This document shows, piece by piece, positions 25,056 to 34,129 of a stretch of DNA of 64,000 nt; position 1 is the stretch's first letter, and each line of letters opens with the position of its first letter. This DNA comes from Halomonas sp. GTDB lineage: Bacteria; Pseudomonadota; Gammaproteobacteria; Pseudomonadales; Halomonadaceae. The position numbers were made by a program, and so were the translations under genes. The notes beneath the pieces are model-generated. The model searched no databases, was not told the origin of the DNA, and saw nothing but the letters and a program-made list of their open reading frames with translations. The DNA is taken from contig NZ_JAFWFN010000051.1 of assembly GCF_017515565.1 (NCBI RefSeq), forward strand, positions 29,112 to 93,111, read 5' to 3'.

Positions 25056-26630
25056 TTACGACTCCTTTTGATAACCCTTGGTGTGGCTAGGTAGCCCATA
25101 GCCTGGGCGCGTTTCTAATGTTGAGAGAAACTGCTCTGCCTGTTGGCGGATAGCCTCGCGCTTCTCTTCTTTCATGCGGGAAAGGGAGCCGTAAATCAGC
25201 TTCATCCTGGGGTTGCGATTTAAGCGTTCGGCGTTAGTTTCTAAAAAGTGCCAATAAAGACTGTTAAGTGGGCAAGCGTTAGGGCCTGTTACTTGTTTAG
25301 GGGTGTAGCGACAGTGTTGGCAGTGGTCAGACATTTTGTCGATATACTTACCCGATGCACAGTAAGGCTTGGAGCCCATCAAGCCACCGTCGGCATGGAG
25401 AACCATACCCAGCGTATTGGGTAGCTCTACCCATTCGCAGGCATCGGCATACACAGCTAAGTACCAGTCGCAAAGCGCTTCAGGCTTTACACCGCATAGC
25501 AGGGCAAAGTTACCCGTCACCATTAACCGCTGGATATGGTGGGCATAGCTATTGTCGATGGTCATTTGTATGGCGCGCTGCAGGCAGCGCATATCGGTGT
25601 TTCCGTCCCAATAAAACTCAGGGAGATCGCGTTTGGCGCCTAGTCCGTTTTGTTGTTTATAACTGGGCATTTGTGTCCAATAAAGTCCGCGTACATACTC
25701 CCGCCAGCCGAGTATTTGGCGGATAAAACCTTCTACAGCATTAATGGGGGCTTTGCCTGTGTGATACTGCTGCTCCGCCGCTTCGCATACTTCTTGAGGG
25801 GTTAGCAGGCCAATATTGAGGGCCGCAGATAGTCGAGAGTGATATAAAAACGGCTCGGTATCGCTAATCGCATCCTGATAGCGGCCAAAGTCAGCTAGCC
25901 CATGGTCAATAAAGTGCTTTAAATCTACCAGCGCTTGGCGGCGTGTGACGGGCAAGTTGAAGTTATCCAGTGACCCCATATGCTCGCTAAAATGGTGCTG
26001 TGCATCTTTGAGCGCTTCCTGGGTGAGCTCATCTTGGCTGTGCTGGGGCAGCGCTGGAAAGCTAAGCGCTGCACTGATCGGTTCACGGTTATCGTGATCA
26101 AAATTCCACTTACCACCGGCCGGCGTATCGCCTTCCATCAACAGCCCCGTGCGCTTACGCTGTTCGCGATAGAAGTACTCTAGGCGCAGCTGTTTACGCC
26201 CTCTGGCCCAGCTAGCGAAGTCGTCCGGAGTGGTGAAGAAACGCTCATCTTCTAATAATTTCCATGGCAAGGCGGCGTCTTTGCGCGCCGTTATATCGTC
26301 CCACAGTCGCCACTCTCCAGGGCGAGTAACACGTATCTGGTTGCAGCCGTACTGTTTGGCAATCCGTTCGGCCTCATTGATAAGCGACTGGGTGTTGTCT
26401 GCATCGTCAATTCGGCTGTAGTGGACCTGGAAGCCTTTGTCTCTCAGGGTTTGGGCAAAGTGTCGCATGGCGGCCATAAAGAGGCCGATTTTATGTATAT
26501 GATGGGGGACATAGCGAGCTTCGTCCGCGACTTCGCACATTGCTACCACCGCATTAGGGCGCGCATCTTTTAGCGCTGAGAGCGAAAGGGAAAGCTGATC
26601 ACCGAGTACGAGTAGTAAAGGCTTGGACAT
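25056..26630 (-). CDS. Iron-sulfur bacterial cryptochrome/photolyase (FeS-BCP, PhrB type)
   Basis: A 524-residue member of the FeS-BCP class, whose studied members repair (6-4) photoproducts with FAD, a lumazine antenna and a 4Fe-4S cluster. The N-terminal Rossmann-like antenna domain begins KPLLLVLGDQLS. The C-terminal FAD domain includes GWREYVRGLYW, LMVTGNFALLCG and GSKPYCASGKYIDKMSDHC. Cysteines in LLCG, DHCQHC and NACPLN fit the four cluster ligands. It is divergent from hemH and cotranscribed with DUF393. Confidence 0.9.
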   Translation of the reverse strand: MSKPLLLVLGDQLSLSLSALKDARPNAVVAMCEVADEARYVPHHIHKIGLFMAAMRHFAQTLRDKGFQVHYSRIDDADNTQSLINEAERIAKQYGCNQIRVTRPGEWRLWDDITARKDAALPWKLLEDERFFTTPDDFASWARGRKQLRLEYFYREQRKRTGLLMEGDTPAGGKWNFDHDNREPISAALSFPALPQHSQDELTQEALKDAQHHFSEHMGSLDNFNLPVTRRQALVDLKHFIDHGLADFGRYQDAISDTEPFLYHSRLSAALNIGLLTPQEVCEAAEQQYHTGKAPINAVEGFIRQILGWREYVRGLYWTQMPSYKQQNGLGAKRDLPEFYWDGNTDMRCLQRAIQMTIDNSYAHHIQRLMVTGNFALLCGVKPEALCDWYLAVYADACEWVELPNTLGMVLHADGGLMGSKPYCASGKYIDKMSDHCQHCRYTPKQVTGPNACPLNSLYWHFLETNAERLNRNPRMKLIYGSLSRMKEEKREAIRQQAEQFLSTLETRPGYGLPSHTKGYQKES

Positions 26631-26640
26631 GATTTTGCCT

Positions 26641-26672
26641 ATAGTTATACAAATAATGTTGATAGTATAACT
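26641..26672. promoter_or_regulatory. Operator-like inverted repeat in the photolyase/hemH divergent region
   Basis: AGTTATAC (26643-26650) and GTATAACT (26665-26672) form an 8-bp inverted repeat with a 14-base spacer. The segment 26641-26654 (ATAGTTATACAAAT) matches a segment upstream of the second photolyase gene, 40171-40184, at 12 of 14 positions. Confidence 0.55.
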
Positions 26673-26741
26673 TTATGCCGTAACTTTGCTGGAAAGTGTT
26701 ACTATTTTAGCCATTAAAAGTAGTCTTTTAGGAGTAGACGT

Positions 26742-27815
26742 ATGACCGATAGCGTTGTGAAGGATCAGCCAGGAGCAGGCCGCTTGGCCCACGCGCCAAG
26801 TGACCATCCTGCTGTGCCCCGTGCGAAGGTAGGGGTAGTGCTGGCCAATCTTGGCACGCCGGATGCTACCGACTACTGGTCAATGCGTCGCTACCTGAAT
26901 GAGTTCTTATCCGACAAGCGGGTGGTGGATTATGCAGGGTGGAAATGGCAGCCACTGCTTCAGCTCATTATTTTGACGAAACGTCCATTCTCGTCGGGTC
27001 ATGCTTACAAAAGCATTTGGAATACCGATAAAAACGAAAGCCCTCTGCTAACGACTACCCGTGCGCAAACGGAAAAGATGGCCGAGCGACTCAAAGCCCT
27101 CTACGGCGATAATGTAGAGGTTGATTTCTGTATGCGTTACGGTAATCCCTCCACTGAAAGTGTGCTAAACCGGATGAAGGAGAAGGGGTGCGAGCGCATC
27201 GTCTTTTTCCCGCTTTATCCCCAGTATGGTTCGCCTACCACGGCCACAGCTAACGACCAGGCGTTTCGTACACTGATGAAGATGAAGTGGCAGCCTTATA
27301 TCCGCACCGTGCCTGCCTATTTCGAACACCCTGCCTATGTGCAGGCTCTGGCAAACTCGGTCGAAGAAGCCTATGCCACCTTTGAAACACGTCCTACAAA
27401 ACTGGTGGCGAGCTACCACGGGGTGCCGGAACGCTACCTGTTGGAAGGTGATCCCTACCACTGCCAGTGTCAGAAAACTACGCGGCTAATGCGTGAGAAG
27501 CTTGGCTTCACCAAAGAAGAAGTAGATACCGCTTTTCAGTCACAGTTTGGCCCCGAAAAATGGGTAGGGCCACAAACCGTCGATCACGTGGCGGCGCTGG
27601 CTAAGCAGGGGCATAAGCACATCGCTATTATGTCACCCGCTTTCTCATCGGACTGTGTGGAAACACTGGAGGAGATTAAAGAGGAAATCCACGACAGCTT
27701 TATGGAAGCCGGGGGTGAAACCTTCAGCTATATCCCTTGCTTAAATGACCGGGATGATCATATCGATGCGCTATTAGCCGTCGTGAATAACGAACTGTCG
27801 GGTTGGCTGTGTTAA
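26742..27815 (+). CDS. hemH: Ferrochelatase
   Basis: A 357-residue enzyme that inserts Fe2+ into protoporphyrin IX, the last step of protoheme synthesis. The core motifs are VGVVLANLGTPDATDYWSM, FFPLYPQYGSPTTATANDQ, the SYHGVPERYL segment with the catalytic His, and the late SPAFSSDCVETLEEIKEE motif. TTTAGGAGTAGACGT precedes ATG 26742. It is divergent from the Fe-S photolyase, an arrangement seen in light-regulated gene sets of other gammaproteobacteria. Confidence 0.95.
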   Translation: MTDSVVKDQPGAGRLAHAPSDHPAVPRAKVGVVLANLGTPDATDYWSMRRYLNEFLSDKRVVDYAGWKWQPLLQLIILTKRPFSSGHAYKSIWNTDKNESPLLTTTRAQTEKMAERLKALYGDNVEVDFCMRYGNPSTESVLNRMKEKGCERIVFFPLYPQYGSPTTATANDQAFRTLMKMKWQPYIRTVPAYFEHPAYVQALANSVEEAYATFETRPTKLVASYHGVPERYLLEGDPYHCQCQKTTRLMREKLGFTKEEVDTAFQSQFGPEKWVGPQTVDHVAALAKQGHKHIAIMSPAFSSDCVETLEEIKEEIHDSFMEAGGETFSYIPCLNDRDDHIDALLAVVNNELSGWLC

Positions 27816-27841
27816 TTATCTACCTAGATTGTGTAATACGC

Positions 27842-28285
27842 TTATCTGCCGCGGGTTTTTAGCAGCTGGCGGCGGCGGTTTTTGATACTGCCAGGGCGTT
27901 TGGGGCGACCGGGTTTTGCCACTCGGTTTTGCCCCACATCTTCATCTAGAAGTTCAGGCAGCGAACCACGGGTGCTGGTGGTAAAGCGTAAATGCATGTG
28001 TAGCCCTGTTTTTGCCAGCATGTGACCTGTCACTGGTGCGGTTAAAAACAGAAACAGGGTAATTAATAGCTCTTGCATGTGTGGTTCGCGCTGGGTGGTT
28101 GTAAAGTAAACCATTGAGGCAATCAGCACACAGCCGATGCCTAGGGTAGTGCCTTTAGTAGGCCCGTGTAAGCGCATAAAGAAGTCTTTGAACTGCAGCA
28201 TGCCAAGCGAGCCAGTAAAGGCAAACATCCCGCCGCAAATAAGCAGAAGCGATACCAAAGCCTCAACCATAATAGCAAATGTCAT
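27842..28285 (-). CDS. mnhG: Mrp antiporter subunit MnhG (operon 1)
   Basis: A 147-residue membrane subunit of the multisubunit Na+/H+ antiporter, with three hydrophobic segments and the GIGCVLIASMVYF and FLTAPVTGHML patterns of MnhG. The frame extends to 28333, but GGAGG sits six bases before ATG 28285, which also starts the hydrophobic domain. The C-terminal tail is basic. Last gene of the minus-strand mnh operon. Confidence 0.88.
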   Translation of the reverse strand: MTFAIMVEALVSLLLICGGMFAFTGSLGMLQFKDFFMRLHGPTKGTTLGIGCVLIASMVYFTTTQREPHMQELLITLFLFLTAPVTGHMLAKTGLHMHLRFTTSTRGSLPELLDEDVGQNRVAKPGRPKRPGSIKNRRRQLLKTRGR

Positions 28286-28296
28286 GTCAGCCTCCG

Positions 28297-28566
28297 TTAC
28301 TCGATAATATCGCCGCGTAGCAAGTATCGACAAATTGCCATGGTGCTGATAAAGCCAAGTAAGGCGATTAACATGGCAGCTTCAAAGTACGTTTTTGTGT
28401 TAAACCAAAGCCCAGCAATAACGATAAGCGCAATTGCGTTGACATACATGGTATCTAGAGCAAGCAATCGATCGGGTATGTCTGGGCCTATAAGTAAGCG
28501 GTAAACATTCATTGCTAATGCTAGCACTATTAGCGTCAAACTGATCCACAGGGCGATGACTAGCAT
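28297..28566 (-). CDS. mnhF: Mrp antiporter subunit MnhF (operon 1)
   Basis: An 89-residue three-helix subunit with the family segment RLLIGPDIPDRLLALDTMYVNAIALIV. Its ATG overlaps the end of mnhE by seven bases, a sign of coupled translation within the operon. Confidence 0.9.
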   Translation of the reverse strand: MLVIALWISLTLIVLALAMNVYRLLIGPDIPDRLLALDTMYVNAIALIVIAGLWFNTKTYFEAAMLIALLGFISTMAICRYLLRGDIIE

Positions 28567-29051
28567 TCAAAAATCTCCTTTATGGGACGCTCGTAACGCT
28601 CATGAATGTCTTGAATAAGAGCCTGCTCATCCTCCATATCCAATACATGAATAAGCAGTGACGTATGATCTAGCCGAATATTGGTAGAAACAGTGCCGGG
28701 CGTCATGGTGATGGTATTGGCCAAGAGAGTAATGGCTAGCCGATCCTGTACTTGCAGTGGGTACTCAATAAAGCCTGGGTGCGGTGTCCGCTTGGGGCTC
28801 AAAATTAATAAGCTAACGTGCAAGTTGGCGACCACGATATCGGCAAGTACCCGTAAGACAAAACGTATGAGCTTTATAGGGTGTTTAACCCGGGGGAAAG
28901 GCAGCCAAAAGGCGCGGGTTAGCATCGGTATGCCAATTGCTAGCAGCACCCCAAGCAGCAGTTGGCCGAAAGCCAAGCTTCTCACCATCAGAAGCCAGGT
29001 GATCAATAGTATTAGTGACAGGGCAGGTGCGGGAAAATAGCGGGCAAACAT
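28560..29051 (-). CDS. mnhE: Mrp antiporter subunit MnhE (operon 1)
   Basis: A 163-residue subunit: two or three N-terminal membrane helices, then the cytoplasmic domain with ANTITMTPGTVSTNI and HVLDMEDEQAL, typical of MnhE. The start overlaps the mnhD stop in TAATG. It is therefore translationally coupled to the 3' part of mnhD, downstream of the in-frame stop. Confidence 0.92.
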   Translation of the reverse strand: MFARYFPAPALSLILLITWLLMVRSLAFGQLLLGVLLAIGIPMLTRAFWLPFPRVKHPIKLIRFVLRVLADIVVANLHVSLLILSPKRTPHPGFIEYPLQVQDRLAITLLANTITMTPGTVSTNIRLDHTSLLIHVLDMEDEQALIQDIHERYERPIKEIFEC

Positions 29052-30583
29052 TACTGCTCCTCCTCATCGCGCAAAGCAAAATCTGAAGGATTTACTTCGG
29101 GCAGTATGCTCTGAATAGTCCGTTGTGGCGAAGCAAGTTGCTCAGCAGTGGCTTGGGTGTATTCGCTTACAGGTCCCGCCAGTAACACTAACAGTGGAGC
29201 GCTAATCAACAACCACGTTACGCCAGATAGCTGCAAAGGAGTGATACGTGGCCCACTGGGAGCGCCTTTGTAGCTCGCCCAGAAAAATACCGAGCCAGCC
29301 CGAGAGAGAGCAATCATGGCCGCTAAACCAGCCAAGAGTAATAGTGGCCACAGTCATAGCCTCTGTGCGCTATCCGCAGCCTGCATCAAGAGTAATTTGC
29401 CCAATGCTCCAGCTAAGGGGGGCAAGCCTGCCATGGCGACTGCCCCTACCAAAAACATACCGCCAAGCAGAGCTGGTTGATGAATCTTGCGGGCACGTAC
29501 TAAGCGCGTGCCCGCCTTGCCCCGTTGTAGACCAATCAGCTCGGCTAACAGGAACAGCGCTCCAGCGATGAGCGTGGTGTGTACGAGATAATAGAGCAAA
29601 GCCCCCGTGCCTGAGATGTGGCCCATTCCAGCCCCGCTCATTAGCGTGCCGACTGAAACAAGCACTAAATATGCCACTAGGGTACGTAGATCGCGAGCGG
29701 CTAGAACGCCAATACCTGCTAACAAAAGGGTTGCCAAGCCGCCCCACCAAAGCCAATTATCGATATAAACAATGGCCGGGCTTTCCGAAAACACTAGCGT
29801 TTGAACCCGGAGCAGGGCGTATAACCCTACCTTTGTCATAATCGCAAACAGTGCTGCTACCGGTGCGGGCGCAGAGGCATAGGTGCTCGGTAACCAAAAA
29901 TAGAGGGGTAAAATAGCTGCCTTTAAACTAAATACAACGGTAAGCAGCAAAGCCCCTGCGGTAACCAGCGCGGCATTAGCCTCATCCATTTGGGCAATGC
30001 GATACCCCATATCTGCCATGTTGAGCGTGCCAGTCGCGCCATACAGTATCCCAAGAGCAATTATGAACAGCGCTGAACCCACCAGATTAAGCACAACATA
30101 GTGAAGCCCTGCGCCAATGCGCGCTTTACCACCGCCGTGCATAAGCAACGCATAGGAAGCAAGCAGTAAGATTTCAAAAAATACAAAGAGGTTGAATAAG
30201 TCTCCGGTTAAAAAGGCGCCGTTTAACCCCAGCAATTGAAGCTGAAAAATGCCGTGAAAGTTGCTCCCGCGGCCATCATCCCCTGCGCTGGCAAACAGGA
30301 TGCACCCCAAAGCCAGTACGGCGGTGAGTGCCACCATCAGTGCTGAGAGACGATCTAATACCAGCACAATGCCAAACGGTGCCTGCCAGTTCCCCAGGTT
30401 ATAAATGTTGATAATATCGCTATTGGCATGTACCAGTAAGACGCCCGATAGCACCACTAATAGCGCGGTTGAGATAATGCTGATACGTCGCTGCAACGTG
30501 GTGGGAACTTGCCCCATGAGCAGTAAACCAAGCGCAGTCAGCATGGGTAAAAGAATAGGAAAAACTAGCAGGTGTTGGCTCAT
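29051..30583 (-). pseudogene. mnhD: mnhD (operon 1) interrupted by an in-frame TGA
   Basis: NADH-dehydrogenase-like antiporter subunit. The first 409 codons run from ATG 30583 to TGA at 29356-29354, ending in QAADSAQRL. The same frame then continues without any shift as LWPLLLLAGLAAMIALSRAG to TAA at 29051, for 510 codons in all, a normal MnhD length. The stop falls where homologues have an aromatic stretch, and a single G-to-A change in TGG (Trp) explains it. The 3' part lies intact and coupled to mnhE, so the mutation is recent, or the stop is read through, or it is a base-call error. TGA followed by C is a leaky context. Confidence 0.85.
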
Positions 30584-30924
30584 TAGCGGGTGCTTCCTTC
30601 TTCACCTTGCTTACCATCCACGTGGTCATTACCTAGCTCGGCGCGCGCTCGTATCGCAAGAATGACCATGAATGCACTCATGGCAAAACCAATTACGATG
30701 GCCGTTAGTACCAGTGCCTGGGGGAGGGGGTCGGCAGGTGCGGCTGAGGCACCTATCACCGCCGCTGAGTGGGTATGCAGGCCACCGGTTGAAACTAAAA
30801 ACAGGTTGACCGCATAGGAAAGCAGCGCAAGTCCCACGATAATTGAGAAGGTGCGGCCTCGAAGCAGTAAATAAATACCGCTAGCGCTTAATACTCCGAT
30901 TACCAGCGAAAAAAGCAGCTCCAT
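30583..30924 (-). CDS. mnhC: Mrp antiporter subunit MnhC (operon 1)
   Basis: A 113-residue NuoK-like subunit with three helices, including YAVNLFLVSTGG and DPLPQALVLTAIVIGFAM, the MnhC signature. The start overlaps the mnhAB stop and its own stop overlaps the mnhD start by one base. All operon 1 genes are tightly packed. Confidence 0.92.
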   Translation of the reverse strand: MELLFSLVIGVLSASGIYLLLRGRTFSIIVGLALLSYAVNLFLVSTGGLHTHSAAVIGASAAPADPLPQALVLTAIVIGFAMSAFMVILAIRARAELGNDHVDGKQGEEGSTR

Positions 30925-33752
30925 TATTTATTGCCCTCTTTTGATGCCGTTTGTTCCGTGGTTTTGAGCGTAGGGCGATGCGCTGTTGTAACGCTGCCCA
31001 GGTTCACCAAAATCATCAGCGTGGCGCCCACTACCGCAAGATACACCCCCAAGTCGAAAAGTAGCGCCGTTGCTAGCTCTGTTTTGCCAACAAGCGGGAT
31101 ATTAAAGTAGCCGAACGAGGAGGTTAAGAAGGGATACCCGAACAGCCAGCTTCCCAAGCCTGTGAGCACGGCTATGACAAGGCCGATTACTGAAATAACT
31201 GGATACGAGAGCGGCAAGCGGCTGCTGGTCCATTCGTAGCCCCGTGCAATGTATTGCAATAGTAGTGCGATAGCCGTAATTAACCCCGCAATAAAACCAC
31301 CGCCGGGTTGGTTGTGCCCACGCAAGAAAATATAAACCGAGACAAGCAGTGCCAGCGGCAAAATGATCTGAGCGACTACTTCAAGAATCATCGGGTAGCG
31401 ATGGCGCGACCAGCGAATCCCCTCAATATTACCGGAGGGCTTAAACAGCCGCAGGCGGTTAAGAAGTTTATAGGTCGCCAGCCCGGCCAGAGTGAGTACA
31501 GTAATTTCCCCTAACGTATCGAACCCGCGAAAATCAACCAAAATTACGTTGACGACGTTGGTGCCGCCGCCGCCAGGCACACTGTTGCTGAGGAAGTAAT
31601 CAGAAATGCTCAGCACTTCCCGGGTCAGAAGGGCGTAGTTCAATCCAGCAATAACTAACCCTAACGAACCTGCCAGTAAAACATCCCGCACGATTCGCCG
31701 AGAGGAGACCCAGCGAGGAGGCCGCTGAGGGAGGAAAAACAGGGCCAGTATCAGCAGTATCATTGACGCCACTTCAACTGATAGCTGCGTCATCGCAAGG
31801 TCCGGTGCTGAAAAGCGGATAAACGTAAGCGAGACGGTAAGTCCCACCATGGAAAGCATTAGTAGTGATACCAGCCGCCAGCGGTGGGCAAGCGCGCTGC
31901 CAATGGCGCCAATCATCATCACGCTGGCGCCTAGTAGGGTAAGCCCGTCAATTGGCTGCATGGCAACGTTTCCGGATAATGTCTCCAATTGGCTAAGGCC
32001 GAGCGCAGTCATGCCGAGTGCCGATAATAGAAGAAGCGCTTGATAACGTTGCAGGGAGCCGTTTTCTAAACGTAGCGTTATCCAAAGCGAGGCTTTAATA
32101 AGGCGGGTGACAGCTTTCTCAAACAGGGCTGGTGCATTAGGTGCAGGTAGCAAAGAGGCTAAGCTGCTAATGTTTTTATGCCGCCACAATAAAGTGATAC
32201 CGCCGAGGATTGCGAACAAGCTCATTAAGAGCGGTAGGTTAATCCCGTGCCACAGTGCAAAAACGAAAAGCGGTGCGTTATCCCCTTGCACTGCGATGCT
32301 CGCGGTGCGTATGAGGGGAGCGGCTAGCGTCATGGGGAACAGGCCTACGAGCAGGCATAAACAAGCAAGCATTAAACCCGGCAGATACATGCCTTTAGGC
32401 GGGTCATGGGGAGTATGTGCTGCCTCTGGCGGATTATCGTTGGGAGAAAAAAATACGCAGTATACCAAGCGCAGTGAGTAAGCCACTGACAGGGTGGCGC
32501 CAACCAGCACCAGTAATGGAATCACGCTACCTAGGCCACCAAATAAATCGGTGGCTAAGGCTTTGGTCAGCAGCATCTCTTTCGATAAAAAGCCATTAAA
32601 CGGAGGGAGGCCGGCCATTGCCGCGCCCGCCATGAGCGTTAATGTTCCGGTAATGGGCATAAGCGACCATAACGCACCTAGGCGCCTGATATCCCGTGTG
32701 CCGGTTTCGTGGTCGATAATGCCAGCGCTCATAAACAGCGTTGCTTTAAACAGCGCATGGTTAAGAATATGGAAAAGAGCGGCGACAATCGCCAGCGGTG
32801 TATTCAGGCCAAGCAGCAGCACCACTAACCCAAGGTGGCTTACCGTTGAAAAGGCTAAAATACCTTTTAAATCACGCTCTAATAAGGCAAACCAAGCGCC
32901 GTACACGAGCGTAGCCAAGCCCGCTAGTGTTAGACTGATCGACCACAATGACGTGTCGCCTAATGCCGGATGTAGCCGTGCGAGTAGAAAAATCCCCGCT
33001 TTTACCATGGTGGATGAGTGCAGGTAGGCGGACACGGGAGTGGGCGCCGCCATGGCGTGGGGTAACCAAAAATGGAAGGGGAACTGGGCCGATTTAGTAA
33101 AAGCGCCCAGTAATACCAAGGCCATAATGACAGGGTAGGTGGATGCTTGGCGCAACTGATCGCCTGCGGCCAGTACGTCGGGCAGCGCAAAACTGCCTAC
33201 TTCATGGCCGATGAGCAAAATACCGGCGAGCAATGCCAAACCGCCAGCGCCAGTAACGGTAAGCGCCATGCGTGCTCCGCGCCGCGCATCGCTACGATGT
33301 CCCCAAAAACCAATCAGTAAAAAAGAGGCAACGCTGGTAAGTTCCCAGAACAGCCATAAAAGCAGCAGATTGTCGGCCATGACAATGCCGAGCATGGCTG
33401 TCATGAACAGCATCATGTAAGAGAAGAATCGCCCATCATTTTCGCTGCTGGAAAGGTAATAGCCCGCGTAAATGATGATTAAACTGCCGATGCCCAGGAT
33501 GAGTAGACCAAACAGTAGGGTTAGGCCGTCAACCCTTAGAGCAAGGTCTAGTCCTAACAACGGTATCCAGCTTAGCTGCTGTGATACCGTGCCACCGTCT
33601 AGTAGTATCGGCAGGTGGCTAAGCAGTAGGGCCAGGGCAGTAATGGGAACGATTGCTGTCGCGGCGGTGCAGAACAATCGCCCGCGAGAGGCAGTCAGTA
33701 ACGGCACTAACGTGCCAACCAGGGTCAACAGTGGTATCCATAGCAGCGGCAT
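30924..33752 (-). CDS. mnhA: Fused MnhA-MnhB subunit of Mrp antiporter (operon 1)
   Basis: A 942-residue protein. Residues about 1-780 are MnhA: a NuoL-like core with [21 protein letters not shown] and [12 protein letters not shown], then the MbhE-like region ending near [17 protein letters not shown]. Residues about 790-920 are a complete MnhB ([27 protein letters not shown]). The A-B fusion marks group 2 Mrp operons, in contrast to operon 2, where the two are separate. The complex exchanges Na+ or K+ for H+ at the inner membrane. First gene of the minus-strand operon. Confidence 0.93.
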   Translation of the reverse strand: MPLLWIPLLTLVGTLVPLLTASRGRLFCTAATAIVPITALALLLSHLPILLDGGTVSQQLSWIPLLGLDLALRVDGLTLLFGLLILGIGSLIIIYAGYYLSSSENDGRFFSYMMLFMTAMLGIVMADNLLLLWLFWELTSVASFLLIGFWGHRSDARRGARMALTVTGAGGLALLAGILLIGHEVGSFALPDVLAAGDQLRQASTYPVIMALVLLGAFTKSAQFPFHFWLPHAMAAPTPVSAYLHSSTMVKAGIFLLARLHPALGDTSLWSISLTLAGLATLVYGAWFALLERDLKGILAFSTVSHLGLVVLLLGLNTPLAIVAALFHILNHALFKATLFMSAGIIDHETGTRDIRRLGALWSLMPITGTLTLMAGAAMAGLPPFNGFLSKEMLLTKALATDLFGGLGSVIPLLVLVGATLSVAYSLRLVYCVFFSPNDNPPEAAHTPHDPPKGMYLPGLMLACLCLLVGLFPMTLAAPLIRTASIAVQGDNAPLFVFALWHGINLPLLMSLFAILGGITLLWRHKNISSLASLLPAPNAPALFEKAVTRLIKASLWITLRLENGSLQRYQALLLLSALGMTALGLSQLETLSGNVAMQPIDGLTLLGASVMMIGAIGSALAHRWRLVSLLMLSMVGLTVSLTFIRFSAPDLAMTQLSVEVASMILLILALFFLPQRPPRWVSSRRIVRDVLLAGSLGLVIAGLNYALLTREVLSISDYFLSNSVPGGGGTNVVNVILVDFRGFDTLGEITVLTLAGLATYKLLNRLRLFKPSGNIEGIRWSRHRYPMILEVVAQIILPLALLVSVYIFLRGHNQPGGGFIAGLITAIALLLQYIARGYEWTSSRLPLSYPVISVIGLVIAVLTGLGSWLFGYPFLTSSFGYFNIPLVGKTELATALLFDLGVYLAVVGATLMILVNLGSVTTAHRPTLKTTEQTASKEGNK

Positions 33753-34129
33753 TGCTAGCGTTCCACATTCTGGGCGGCAGCGGATGCTATCAGTAGATAG
33801 ACTACGCTGCAGATAAGGGCTTAGGGGTTAGTGCTAGCGAAAAAGGCGCGTTAAGATGCATGACTGGTAACCCGCAGGTGCCTGATATAAGGTTTACAAC
33901 CTGAAGATTCCTGTTATCTAACACAGCCTTGTCTGCTAACGCCGCCAAGTTTATAGAGGCAGCCGCTTAGATGGAAGGCGACTTACGCCTATCGCACTTT
34001 AGTGTTACATCCTAAGCACGGGAGATTCTATGCCCGCTTGCAGCCTTGGATAATAGTGAGAAGGCATCATGCCGAATGGGGTTTTTTCCATACGGAAAAA
34101 GCAGTTTGTTACTCAGGAGATTTTGCTAG
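33753..34129. promoter_or_regulatory. 377-bp divergent control region between the two mnh operons
   Basis: No convincing gene of normal size. Seen here: a 5-3-5 palindrome AGGTT-TAC-AACCT (33890-33902); an eight-codon ORF with ribosome-binding site (ATG 34030 after GGAG, stop TAA 34053, peptide MPACSLG); and a small hairpin TTTTTCC/GGAAAAA (34083-34100) before the ribosome-binding site of the plus-strand operon. Promoters for both operons must lie here, but no strong -35/-10 pair stands out. Confidence 0.6.

Noticed and set aside
29354-29356. Selenocysteine at the mnhD TGA
   Set aside because: The family has no Cys or Sec at this point (Trp is expected), MnhD is not a redox enzyme, and no SECIS-like hairpin follows.
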